From Bryobacterales bacterium (GTDB lineage: Bacteria; Acidobacteriota; Terriglobia; Bryobacterales; Bryobacteraceae): a DNA stretch of 7,989 nucleotides. This document shows, piece by piece, positions 1 to 5,541 of this stretch. Every line of letters begins with the position of its first letter. The first letter of the stretch is position 1. The position numbers were made by a program, and so were the translations under genes. The stretch lies in contig PKYZ01000292.1 in the NCBI GenBank assembly GCA_003132865.1, positions 426 to 8,414 of the forward strand, in the 5' to 3' direction. The notes under the pieces are model-generated. The model ran no database searches and had not been told where the DNA came from. It worked only from the letters and a program-made list of their open reading frames with translations.

Positions 1-311
1 ACGCCGGCAGGGCCCAACAGTTGGGCGTTGGTGGCCAGACCTCCGTCGCCTGCGTAGCCCTGCGACGTCCCCGCCACGCGCGTGACGATCCCCACGGCAT
101 CCATCTTGAACACGCAGTCGAACGCTATGAAATACACGTTGCCATGAGCGCCGGTGGCGACCGAGCCCGCCGCGAGTGAGATGCTCGTCGCAGGAGCGGG
201 CGTGAATGGCACACCGCCTCCCGCGACAGTTGTAATCAGGTAACTCTGCGCCTGGCATAGAGCCGGCAGTGCCGCGAATGCGGCTGCCATGAGAACGGAA
301 GGTCTCATCAT
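1..311 (-). CDS. Secreted NHL-repeat / beta-propeller protein, 5' part only
   Basis: The gene enters from position 311 and is cut by the left edge after 103 codons, with no in-frame stop. The N-terminus (MMRPSVLMAAAFAALPAL, then CQAQS) is a Sec signal peptide: basic start, hydrophobic core and an Ala-x-Ala-like cleavage region near residues 20-22. The mature part has two repeat-like units: 'TTVAGGG' at about residue 27 with 'GNVYFIAFDCVFKMD' after it, then 'VTRVAGT' and 'GYAGDGGLATNAQL' near the edge. This spacing is typical of the large exported NHL-repeat proteins of Solibacter-type acidobacteria, which often end in Ig-like or IPT domains; those would lie outside the window. An AGGGGA ribosome-binding site (321-316, minus strand) sits 4 nt before the first ATG and 7 nt before a second in-frame ATG at 308, so 308 is an equally good start. 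Function is unknown; an extracellular binding or adhesion role is only inference. Confidence 0.8.
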   Translation of the reverse strand, partial: MMRPSVLMAAAFAALPALCQAQSYLITTVAGGGVPFTPAPATSISLAAGSVATGAHGNVYFIAFDCVFKMDAVGIVTRVAGTSQGYAGDGGLATNAQLLGPAG

Positions 312-348
312 TTATTCCCCTGCAATTATTCTAGTCTTAACGGGCAAC

Positions 349-1248
349 CTAGCGGCGCTTGAGGGCTTCCAACTCTTCCAGCGTGCGCGGCCAGTCCTTG
401 CCGAGCAGCCGCGAGAGTCCGCGATCCGCCAGCACCTTGCCGCCCGTCTGGCAGCGCGCACAATAGTTGGTCTCATTGCCGGCGTAGCGAATGCGCAGCA
501 CTTTTTCGCCACATCGCGGACAGGGCTGGCCGTAGCGCCCATGCACCGCCATCCCGTCGCGGAAAGCGGTCACTTTCTCCGGGAATTTCTGGCGGGCTTC
601 GGCGCGCAGCCGGTCGAGCCACAGCGTCAGAGTATCGCGCGTGGCGGCGTGCAGACGCGCGATCTCGTTCGCCGTGAGCTTGCGCGTCTGCGCGATGGGC
701 GACAATCGCGCGGCATGCAGGATCTCGTCCGAATAGGCATTGCCGATGCCGCTGAACGTCCGCGGATCGGTGAGCGCCCGCTTCAACGTGTGATTCTCGA
801 AAGTAAGCGCCTCGCGGAACACCGCCAGATCCGCCGCGAAAACATCGATGCCGCCGGGATCGAGAGAGCGCAACCCCTCCTCACCCCGCACCACGTGCAA
901 CGACGCCCGGCGCTGGCTGCCGGCCTCGGTGAGCGTAAGCGAGCCGTGCGCGAAATCGAACGCCGCGAGGTTCTGGCGGCCTCCCAGTTTCGGCCGCGGC
1001 GGACGCCAGTGCAGCCGGCCGGCGATCATCAGGTGCAACACCAGCCAAACATCGCCTTCCACGCCCATCGCGATGCGCTTGCCGATGCGGCGCAGCCCGC
1101 ATACCACACGGCCTTCGGCGCTCTCGAGCGGCGGCTCCAGGGTTCGCAACAAAAAGGGATTGCCCAACCGAACGCGCTCCAAAGTCCGGCCCATCACCCG
1201 CGGCTCTAGCGCCTCAACGTAAGCCGCGATGTCCGGTAACTCGGGCAC
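349..1248 (-). CDS. Fpg/Nei-family DNA glycosylase (formamidopyrimidine-type, base excision repair)
   Basis: Cytoplasmic repair enzyme of the Fpg/Nei (H2TH) superfamily, which excises oxidised bases and cuts the resulting abasic site. The 299-residue length is slightly above the usual 270-290. The N-terminus MPELPDI supplies the catalytic proline (residue 2, exposed once Met is removed) and Glu3. 'RRIGKRI' carries the conserved lysine (K57). 'SGIGNAYSDEIL' (167-178) is the helix-two-turn-helix region with the conserved Asn170. The zinc finger uses C243, C246, C263 and C266. Two differences from E. coli MutM: Asp6 in place of Glu in PELPE, and 'GNETNYC' at 257-263, where MutM has an Arg in QRATFYC. 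I recall a bacterial subfamily sharing this NETNYC form, so mutM is not assigned with certainty. The GTG start at 1248 is fixed by the need for Pro2. The gene abuts the upstream receptor gene, whose last codons double as its ribosome-binding site. Confidence 0.93.
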   Translation of the reverse strand: MPELPDIAAYVEALEPRVMGRTLERVRLGNPFLLRTLEPPLESAEGRVVCGLRRIGKRIAMGVEGDVWLVLHLMIAGRLHWRPPRPKLGGRQNLAAFDFAHGSLTLTEAGSQRRASLHVVRGEEGLRSLDPGGIDVFAADLAVFREALTFENHTLKRALTDPRTFSGIGNAYSDEILHAARLSPIAQTRKLTANEIARLHAATRDTLTLWLDRLRAEARQKFPEKVTAFRDGMAVHGRYGQPCPRCGEKVLRIRYAGNETNYCARCQTGGKVLADRGLSRLLGKDWPRTLEELEALKRR

Positions 1249-3720
1249 TCACTCCTTCCCCAACCACCGCAGCCGCGCCACATAGTGCCGTCCTTCGCTT
1301 CCGTAGAAAGTAAGGAAGTTCGGCGACTCCAGCGTATTATTCACTACTGTCGGGTTCCTGTGGTTCGTCACGTTGTTGACGCCGCCCCGGATGCCGAAGC
1401 GGTACTTACCCAGCTTGACACGCCATTCTAAGTGCAGGTTCAGATTGAAATACTCCGGATACCGGTAGGTGTCGGGCGCGCCAATAAGTTGACCATTGTC
1501 GTGCTGGGTCGAAAACGGAAACCCGGTCCGCTCTTCGAGCAAGTAAGCCACGGCCCAGTTCTTGCGGAACGTGGGAAGGTATCCCCAGCTTAGAAAACGG
1601 TTCGGCGCGTCCCAAGGCAGCGGACCCGCGTTATCCGGCCCCAACAGCAGCGTCTGTTCGAGCGACGGGTCCAGCACCTCGTTCGAGTGTGTCCGCGAAC
1701 GCGTGTAGCTGGCCATCCATTCGTAGCGGCCCCCTACGGCTTGGTGCACAATCACCTGCGCGGCGTCGTACCGGTCGTGCCGGGAACTCGTCAGGGTGAA
1801 TTCCTGCTCCACATACGATGCGTGGTAGGCGGCGGCGATCTCGGGGGAAGCTATGATCGGAGCCGGCAGCGTATTCACGTAAGCGAATCCGTCGCCGCCC
1901 CGCTTCCTGTGCAGGCTCAGTCCGGCGCGAATGTGCCACGGAAACTGGTGGTCCACGCCCAGGCTCCAGTTCTGGTAAAGCGGCGCTTTCAGATGCTCAT
2001 TCGGGAGCGTGTAGTACGACAACGCGTTGGGCAGCAGCAGTGTTCCGTTCGCGGCATAAATGTCGGTGAGCGTGTATTGGTCGAGCGGCCGGGTGAAAAG
2101 CTGGACGATAGTGGGATCGTATAACACCGCAAAGCCGCCCGATATGCGCGTGTTGCCCGAACCGGAAGGCGCATACGAAAACGAGGCGCGCGGCGACCAC
2201 AACAGGCGCCGCAGGATTTCATCCCAATCCTCCCGCACACCCATCTCGAACAACAGGTTCCGCCGCGCCTGCCAGTGGTCGGTCAGGTAAGACGACGCAG
2301 TCAGGCTGGGACGGCTGAGGGTTCCATTCCCCTCGAACGTGACCGAACGGAGCAGATTCGAGTTCACGCCGTAGAGATCGTAACCGGTGCGGGCGATGCC
2401 TTGAGAGTAGTCCAGGCGGTCCACGTCGGTTCCCATTTTCAGATTGTGTGTACCCGCCAGATGCCAGGCCGGTAGGAACAGATTCGTCAGGAACTGTCCG
2501 CGCCGCGAATGTTGCGTGGAATTGAGGAAATTGTTGCCCTGGTTGCCGTTAGGCGTAATGATGTAGACGCCCGTGCCAAACGGCACCAGCCGCGCCAGCG
2601 TGAACATCTTCGCGAAACCCAGTTCCAGCAGAGTTCCCCGCGCCACATAGATCTGGTCCTTCAAGCCCAGGAACCAGGTGCGGCCGCGTTCATCGAGCGT
2701 AGTGGAGGGAGGCGTGAGCGCGCCCAGGCCCAACTCGGTGGCCCGCTGATAGTTGAAGAGGAAGTCGGTGTAAAGAATGTTCGCCGGCGTCAGATTAACC
2801 TGCGTGTGCAGCATGTTGCTGGACTGCAGGGAGCTGGTAGTATTCTGATTCTTGGGCAAGCCTGGAATCACGGTGATATTGTAACCTCCATCCAGGTTGT
2901 CCGCGAACCACGCGCGCCCCTTAACGATCGGTCCGGAGAAATTCAAGCGCGGCGTCCAGTCGCCCAGGTGCAAGCCCTCCGCGGTGCTCACGCCGGGAAT
3001 GAAGTTCGTAGCCGAATAGCGGAACCGGTCGTCGCCAGTCTGTGTCTTGATCTGCAGCGTGCCCGCCGACCCCTGACCGTACTCCGGCGAGTAACGGCCG
3101 CTCAGATAGTCGAGCGAACTTACCGCTTCCACGCTTACTGTAGTTTTCAACGTTCCGGTCAGCGGGTCGCTGATGTTGAATCCGTCCAGCAGATAATTCG
3201 TCTGCTCCTCGCGCCCGCCATCGAAGTGCAGGCCGCCCGTGGCGTCCTCCACCTGGCCCGGTATCAGCGCCATGGCCTCGCGCAGACTGTGCGTGGAGGG
3301 ATACGGGATGTCCATGATCTGGATGCCGGTGAGCACGCGTTCCGACTGCGTTTGCTCCACATCCACCGCCTCCTGCGACGCGCTCACGTCCACTGACTGC
3401 AGAACCTCCTTGGCGTGGTTCAGAATCAGGTAAACCTCGCCCACACCCGCATGCACATCGACGGCCAAATTCTTCACCGGAAGATATCCGGACTGCGTGG
3501 CGGCGAAGAAATACTGCCCTTCCGAAGGGAAGCTGAGCGTGAATCCGCCGGTAGGGTCCGTGGTCGCGTGCCGTTCCTCGCCGGCCTGGTTGCGGACTGT
3601 GACTTCAACTCCGGCGATGCCCGCATCGTTTTCATCGACCGCGCGGCCGGCCACAACGATTTCGGCGGCCTGCGACGACACGCCGCAGGCCAACGCCAGC
3701 GCGAGCCAGAAGCCTTTCAC
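1249..3720 (-). CDS. TonB-dependent receptor-like outer-membrane protein with carboxypeptidase-regulatory-like domain (Oar-like)
   Basis: An 823-residue outer-membrane protein. Residues 1-19 are a signal peptide (MKGFWLALALACGVSSQAA). Residues 21-104 form a CarboxypepD_reg-like beta-sandwich ('VAGRAVDENDAGIAGVEVTV' and 'TTDPTGGFTLSFPSEGQYFF'). About 108-228 is the plug ('LREAMALIPGQV', 'TNYLLDGFNISDPLTGTLKT', 'YSPEYGQGSAGTLQIKTQTG'). The remainder is a beta-barrel rich in aromatic, Asn and Thr strands, ending 'YVARLRWLGKE'. This order matches the Oar/SusC-like receptors abundant in acidobacteria, many of which exceed 1000 residues, so this is a compact member. I see no clear TonB box; 'LQSVDVSAS' (108-116) occupies its usual place. 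The substrate cannot be read, and uptake of oligosaccharides, peptides or metal complexes is all possible. The GTG start at 3720 has a GAGGA site 6 nt upstream and is the only start giving this signal peptide. Confidence 0.88.
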   Translation of the reverse strand: MKGFWLALALACGVSSQAAEIVVAGRAVDENDAGIAGVEVTVRNQAGEERHATTDPTGGFTLSFPSEGQYFFAATQSGYLPVKNLAVDVHAGVGEVYLILNHAKEVLQSVDVSASQEAVDVEQTQSERVLTGIQIMDIPYPSTHSLREAMALIPGQVEDATGGLHFDGGREEQTNYLLDGFNISDPLTGTLKTTVSVEAVSSLDYLSGRYSPEYGQGSAGTLQIKTQTGDDRFRYSATNFIPGVSTAEGLHLGDWTPRLNFSGPIVKGRAWFADNLDGGYNITVIPGLPKNQNTTSSLQSSNMLHTQVNLTPANILYTDFLFNYQRATELGLGALTPPSTTLDERGRTWFLGLKDQIYVARGTLLELGFAKMFTLARLVPFGTGVYIITPNGNQGNNFLNSTQHSRRGQFLTNLFLPAWHLAGTHNLKMGTDVDRLDYSQGIARTGYDLYGVNSNLLRSVTFEGNGTLSRPSLTASSYLTDHWQARRNLLFEMGVREDWDEILRRLLWSPRASFSYAPSGSGNTRISGGFAVLYDPTIVQLFTRPLDQYTLTDIYAANGTLLLPNALSYYTLPNEHLKAPLYQNWSLGVDHQFPWHIRAGLSLHRKRGGDGFAYVNTLPAPIIASPEIAAAYHASYVEQEFTLTSSRHDRYDAAQVIVHQAVGGRYEWMASYTRSRTHSNEVLDPSLEQTLLLGPDNAGPLPWDAPNRFLSWGYLPTFRKNWAVAYLLEERTGFPFSTQHDNGQLIGAPDTYRYPEYFNLNLHLEWRVKLGKYRFGIRGGVNNVTNHRNPTVVNNTLESPNFLTFYGSEGRHYVARLRWLGKE
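1252..1257 (-). promoter_or_regulatory. Ribosome-binding site for the glycosylase, inside the receptor's last codons
   Basis: On the minus strand the sequence reads AAGGAG-TGA-GTG. AAGGAG encodes the last two residues (Lys-Glu) of the outer-membrane receptor, TGA is its stop, and GTG starts the glycosylase. The spacer is only 3 nt, which is short. The glycosylase is therefore probably translated by ribosomes terminating on the receptor gene (translational coupling). The sequence is directly visible; the coupling is inference. Confidence 0.6.
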
Positions 3721-4068
3721 GGGCAGTCCTCATCCATCGTTGATTAGCCTGACGGATGCACAGCAGTATGCGATTCGCCGCCCAGGCTCTCCTGGTACTC
3801 ATTATCACGCGTCCCAGACTTTCATGCCCGTCGATATGGAGACTGGCGGCGCCGGAGGATTCGCCTTCTGTCAGGACGTAACCATCGTGGGGTTCGGGAC
3901 GACGCCACGCCCTTTCCGACGGGAGTGATTACACCAGCACCGAGCGCGCGGCTTCGCGGCCGGCTGCACGACATCGTGCCCACTTTGGGGATCGGCTGGA
4001 CATTCCGAAGGTTCGCGCCGCCGCGCCGCAAATCAACGAAAATAGAAACGCGGGACGCCGCGGACAAG
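3721..4068. other. Divergent intergenic region without a convincing intact gene
   Basis: These 348 nt separate the receptor (leftward) from the Nudix gene (rightward) and should hold promoters for both, but I could not fix a sigma-70-type pair for either. On the plus strand, 3768-3881 encodes a 37-residue ORF beginning MRFAAQALLVLII, which resembles the start of a signal peptide but lacks a good ribosome-binding site. In the Nudix frame, 3925-4068 is open from a GTG and encodes an Arg/Pro-rich stretch including 'LHDIVPTLGIGWTFRR', resembling the last strand of an outer-membrane barrel. No frame gives a coherent protein across the region. It may be spacer or the remnant of a lost gene. Confidence 0.5.
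3727..3731 (-). promoter_or_regulatory. Ribosome-binding site deciding the GTG start of the receptor
   Basis: The minus strand reads GAGGA-CTGCCC-GTG, a good Shine-Dalgarno match with a 6-nt spacer. Two ATG codons just upstream are out of frame with the receptor, so GTG at 3720 is the start. No convincing -35/-10 pair was found upstream by eye. Confidence 0.6.
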
Positions 4069-4848
4069 ATGCCGGAGCCTGACGCAGCAGTCGCGATCGT
4101 GCATGCGCGTGGCGCGGCCGATTCGGTGCTGTTGATGCGGCGGGCGGAGCGGGAGGCCGACGCCTGGTCGGGACACTGGTCGTTTCCCGGCGGCCGCCGC
4201 GATCCGGAAGACAGCGATCTGTTGCACACGGCCCTGCGCGAACTCGAAGAAGAATGCGGCATCCTTCTGGCGCGCGCGCGATTGGAAGCGGCGCTGCCGG
4301 CTGCGGTGGCGCGGCGCAGAGTGGGACGATTTCTGCTCGTGGCGCCCTTTGTCTTCCGCGTGGACGACGAGCAGCCGCCGGCGCTCGATCCGCGAGAAGC
4401 CGTGGAAGCTGTGTGGGCGCCGCTGAGCATGTTGCGCGACCCGGCGCGGCACGCGCTGCGGCCTGTCCCGGGCCTGCCGCCAGACGTACGGTTTCCAGCG
4501 ATCAATTTGAACGGCGTGCCGCTGTGGGGATTCACCTACCGGTTGATCACCGATTGGCTGGACTTGAATCCGCAGGAGCGCCCCATCGAAGAGGCGGGAT
4601 TCCACGCGGCGCGCGCGCTGCTGGACGGCCTACTCGCGCACGGCAGCGTGCTCGATCATGGATGGGTGGATCGGGATGGCGTAAAGGTTGCCACGGTGAG
4701 GGGCGGGATTCCCGTGGAACTGGTCTTCGCGCAGGTGTCGGTCCCGGCCGCGCACATCCCACGGATCAACATGCTGCAGGCGCGGCCGGACTGCATTCGC
4801 GTGGTAGGGCTCGCGTTTGAGGAGTACCTCATCAACGCGATACTGTAG
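4069..4848 (+). CDS. Nudix hydrolase, CoA-pyrophosphatase-like, with extra C-terminal domain
   Basis: A 259-residue cytoplasmic hydrolase of nucleoside diphosphates linked to another moiety. The Nudix fold covers about residues 3-165: the first strand 'DAAVAIVHARG', then 'VLLMRRA', then the Nudix box from FPGG (39-42) to RELEEECGI (57-65), in which the REXEE glutamates bind the metal. The gap between GG and RE is longer than in the canonical box (GX5EX7REUXEEXGU) and matches the E. coli NudL type, which hydrolyses CoA. The NudL signature before the box (HxGQVxFPGG) is only partly present (SGHWSFPGG), so the substrate is uncertain. Residues 167-259 form an additional segment (starting 'NPQERPIEEAGF', ending 'RVVGLAFEEYLINAIL') that I do not recognise. 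The ATG at 4069 is chosen because the fold begins there; a GTG at 3925 in frame would add 48 Arg-rich residues. The next gene starts 12 nt after the stop. Confidence 0.82.
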   Translation: MPEPDAAVAIVHARGAADSVLLMRRAEREADAWSGHWSFPGGRRDPEDSDLLHTALRELEEECGILLARARLEAALPAAVARRRVGRFLLVAPFVFRVDDEQPPALDPREAVEAVWAPLSMLRDPARHALRPVPGLPPDVRFPAINLNGVPLWGFTYRLITDWLDLNPQERPIEEAGFHAARALLDGLLAHGSVLDHGWVDRDGVKVATVRGGIPVELVFAQVSVPAAHIPRINMLQARPDCIRVVGLAFEEYLINAIL

Positions 4849-4850
4849 AG

Positions 4851-4855
4851 AAGGA
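4851..4855 (+). promoter_or_regulatory. Ribosome-binding site of the frameshifted small gene
   Basis: AAGGA lies 5 nt before ATG 4861 and 2 nt after the Nudix stop codon. A clean site at this spacing supports 4861 as a genuine former start and suggests co-transcription with the Nudix gene. Confidence 0.6.
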
Positions 4856-4860
4856 CGAAG

Positions 4861-5104
4861 ATGGCAGCCGCAAGCCCAGCCTATCCGGAAATCATCAACT
4901 CCCTCGCTGCCGGGACCACTCCGGCGGCGCTCATTTCGTTCCGGCCCTCGCCGGAGGCTCAGCGAAGAGTATCGGAATTGATCGCGCGGCGCCATGAGGG
5001 CGCGATCTCAGCCGAGGGCTCAAGAGCTGGACGACTTTCTCGAGCTGGAACATGTGCTGATAATGGCCAAGGCTCGCGCCCGCCGGCATATCGATCTTGC
5101 CTAG
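4861..5104 (+). pseudogene. Small conserved-type protein (about 80 residues) broken by a frameshift
   Basis: The first frame reads MAAASPAYPEIINSLAAGTT, then PAALISFRPSPEAQRRVSEL, then IARRHEGAISAE, after which it turns into unrelated Arg/Gly-rich sequence. At that point the next frame takes over: QELDDFLELEHVLIMAKARA, then RRHIDLA and a TAG at 5102-5104. Joined, the halves resemble a small family of unknown function that I remember from cyanobacteria, planctomycetes and acidobacteria ('AAGTTP..vI.FRPSe...RV.eLi.re..G.LS.EE..ELD..L.LEH....AKARA'). The break lies at 5014-5020 (GAGGGCT). Losing 2 nt from a GAGGAGGCT ancestor would give 'SAEEAQELDDFL', an 81-residue protein; one extra G would leave 80 residues. 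The lesion could be real or an assembly error. If translated as it stands, the first frame runs to a stop at 5263-5265, into the opposing gene. Function is unknown; relatives, as I recall, often precede an HNH endonuclease gene. Confidence 0.62.
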
Positions 5105-5190
5105 TGACATCAGTCTCCGACGCTTGGTGGCAAGGCGCGCCTTCTGCCATTTCCAATAGGGAACATCCTCGGCGGCGCCTGCCCGGCCGT
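5104..5190 (+). pseudogene. Possible 5' remnant of an HNH-endonuclease-like gene
   Basis: Directly after the small gene, with TAGTG giving an overlapping potential GTG start at 5104, the frame from 5109 encodes ISLRRLVARRAFCHFQ and then a stop at 5157. The 'LRRLV..RA' helix followed by a Cys-aromatic stretch resembles the N-terminus of short HNH endonucleases ('ALRR.V..RA...CEYC.f'), which I recall as frequent downstream partners of this small-protein family. Here the GTG is out of frame with the match, the first zinc-ligand pair is incomplete and the HNH core is absent, because the opposing DUF486 gene occupies the space from 5191. The match is short (about 16 residues) and could be chance. 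Confidence 0.27.
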
Positions 5191-5212
5191 TCAGGAGGCC
5201 GGTCCGGGCGCC
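5174..5212. terminator. GC-rich hairpin between converging genes, possible terminator
   Basis: GGCGCC (5174-5179) pairs with GGCGCC (5207-5212) and CCGGCC (5183-5188) pairs with GGCCGG (5197-5202). They enclose an 8-nt loop and a small internal loop. The hairpin spans the DUF486 stop codon at the convergent junction, where a bidirectional terminator would be expected. No T-run follows on either strand, so it is not a classical intrinsic terminator. Confidence 0.3.
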
Positions 5213-5541
5213 TTGAACGCAAAGGCGAAGAAGGCGGCCAAGCCAAGAAGGGCGAACGCCACTAGATAATTCCACGCGAGTTTCTCCTTCAGGAACGCGA
5301 CCGCGAATCCTGTGAAGACGGCGAGCGTGACAATCTCTTGAATGATCTTGAGCTGGAATCCCGAGAACTGGCCGTAGCCGAGGCGATTTGCCGGCACCGC
5401 CAGGCAGTATTCGAGTAGCGCGATCGCCCACGAGACCAGGATCGCTTTCCAAAGCGGCCAGGCGTGACCGTATTTCAAGTGCCCATACCAAGCGAAGGTC
5501 ATGAAGACGTTCGACAAAACCAGCAGAAGGATGGTGGTCAT
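5191..5541 (-). CDS. DUF486 family small membrane protein (DMT-like, four helices)
   Basis: A 116-residue inner-membrane protein with four hydrophobic segments at about 3-19, 33-49, 66-84 and 91-109. The stretch VPANRLGYGQFSGFQLKIIQ (49-68) is the signature I associate with DUF486, together with the start 'ILLLVLSNVFMTFAWYGHLK' (4-23). Family length is about 110-120, so this is full length. DUF486 proteins resemble half-size drug/metabolite transporters; no substrate is established to my knowledge. The ATG overlaps the stop of the upstream transporter (ATGA, 4 nt) and has no ribosome-binding site of its own, so translation is probably coupled. It is the last gene of the trpEG-MFS-DUF486 run. 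The Pro-Gly-rich C-terminus overlaps the GC hairpin at the convergent junction. Confidence 0.88.
   Translation of the reverse strand: MTTILLLVLSNVFMTFAWYGHLKYGHAWPLWKAILVSWAIALLEYCLAVPANRLGYGQFSGFQLKIIQEIVTLAVFTGFAVAFLKEKLAWNYLVAFALLGLAAFFAFAFKAPGPAS

Noticed and set aside
289..1209. Long plus-strand open frame (306 residues) opposite the glycosylase gene
   Set aside because: It is the antisense of a clearly recognisable protein, is Arg/Gln/His-rich with no domain, and such shadows are common in GC-rich DNA.
2509..3396. Plus-strand open frame of 295 residues opposite the receptor gene
   Set aside because: Antisense shadow: Arg/Val/Gln-rich, no motif, no ribosome-binding site; the minus-strand receptor explains the region.
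3684..3720. Lipoprotein signal (lipobox) at LALAC in the receptor N-terminus
   Set aside because: The residue three before the Cys is Ala and the flanking sequence better fits an ordinary signal peptidase I site (SQA-AE).
3925..4068. GTG-initiated N-terminal extension of the Nudix protein by 48 residues
   Set aside because: The added segment is Arg/Pro-rich and unlike the family N-terminus; the Nudix fold begins right after ATG 4069. It is retained only as part of the intergenic description.
4033..4605. Minus-strand open frame (190 residues), and an overlapping one at 3822-4535, opposite the Nudix gene
   Set aside because: Arg/Ser/His-rich with no recognisable domain; the plus strand encodes a Nudix box in the same bases.
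4861..5265. A single 134-residue protein from the uninterrupted frame
   Set aside because: After residue 52 the frame becomes Arg/Gly-rich nonsense and runs antisense into the DUF486 gene, while the neighbouring frame continues the family-like sequence to its own stop.
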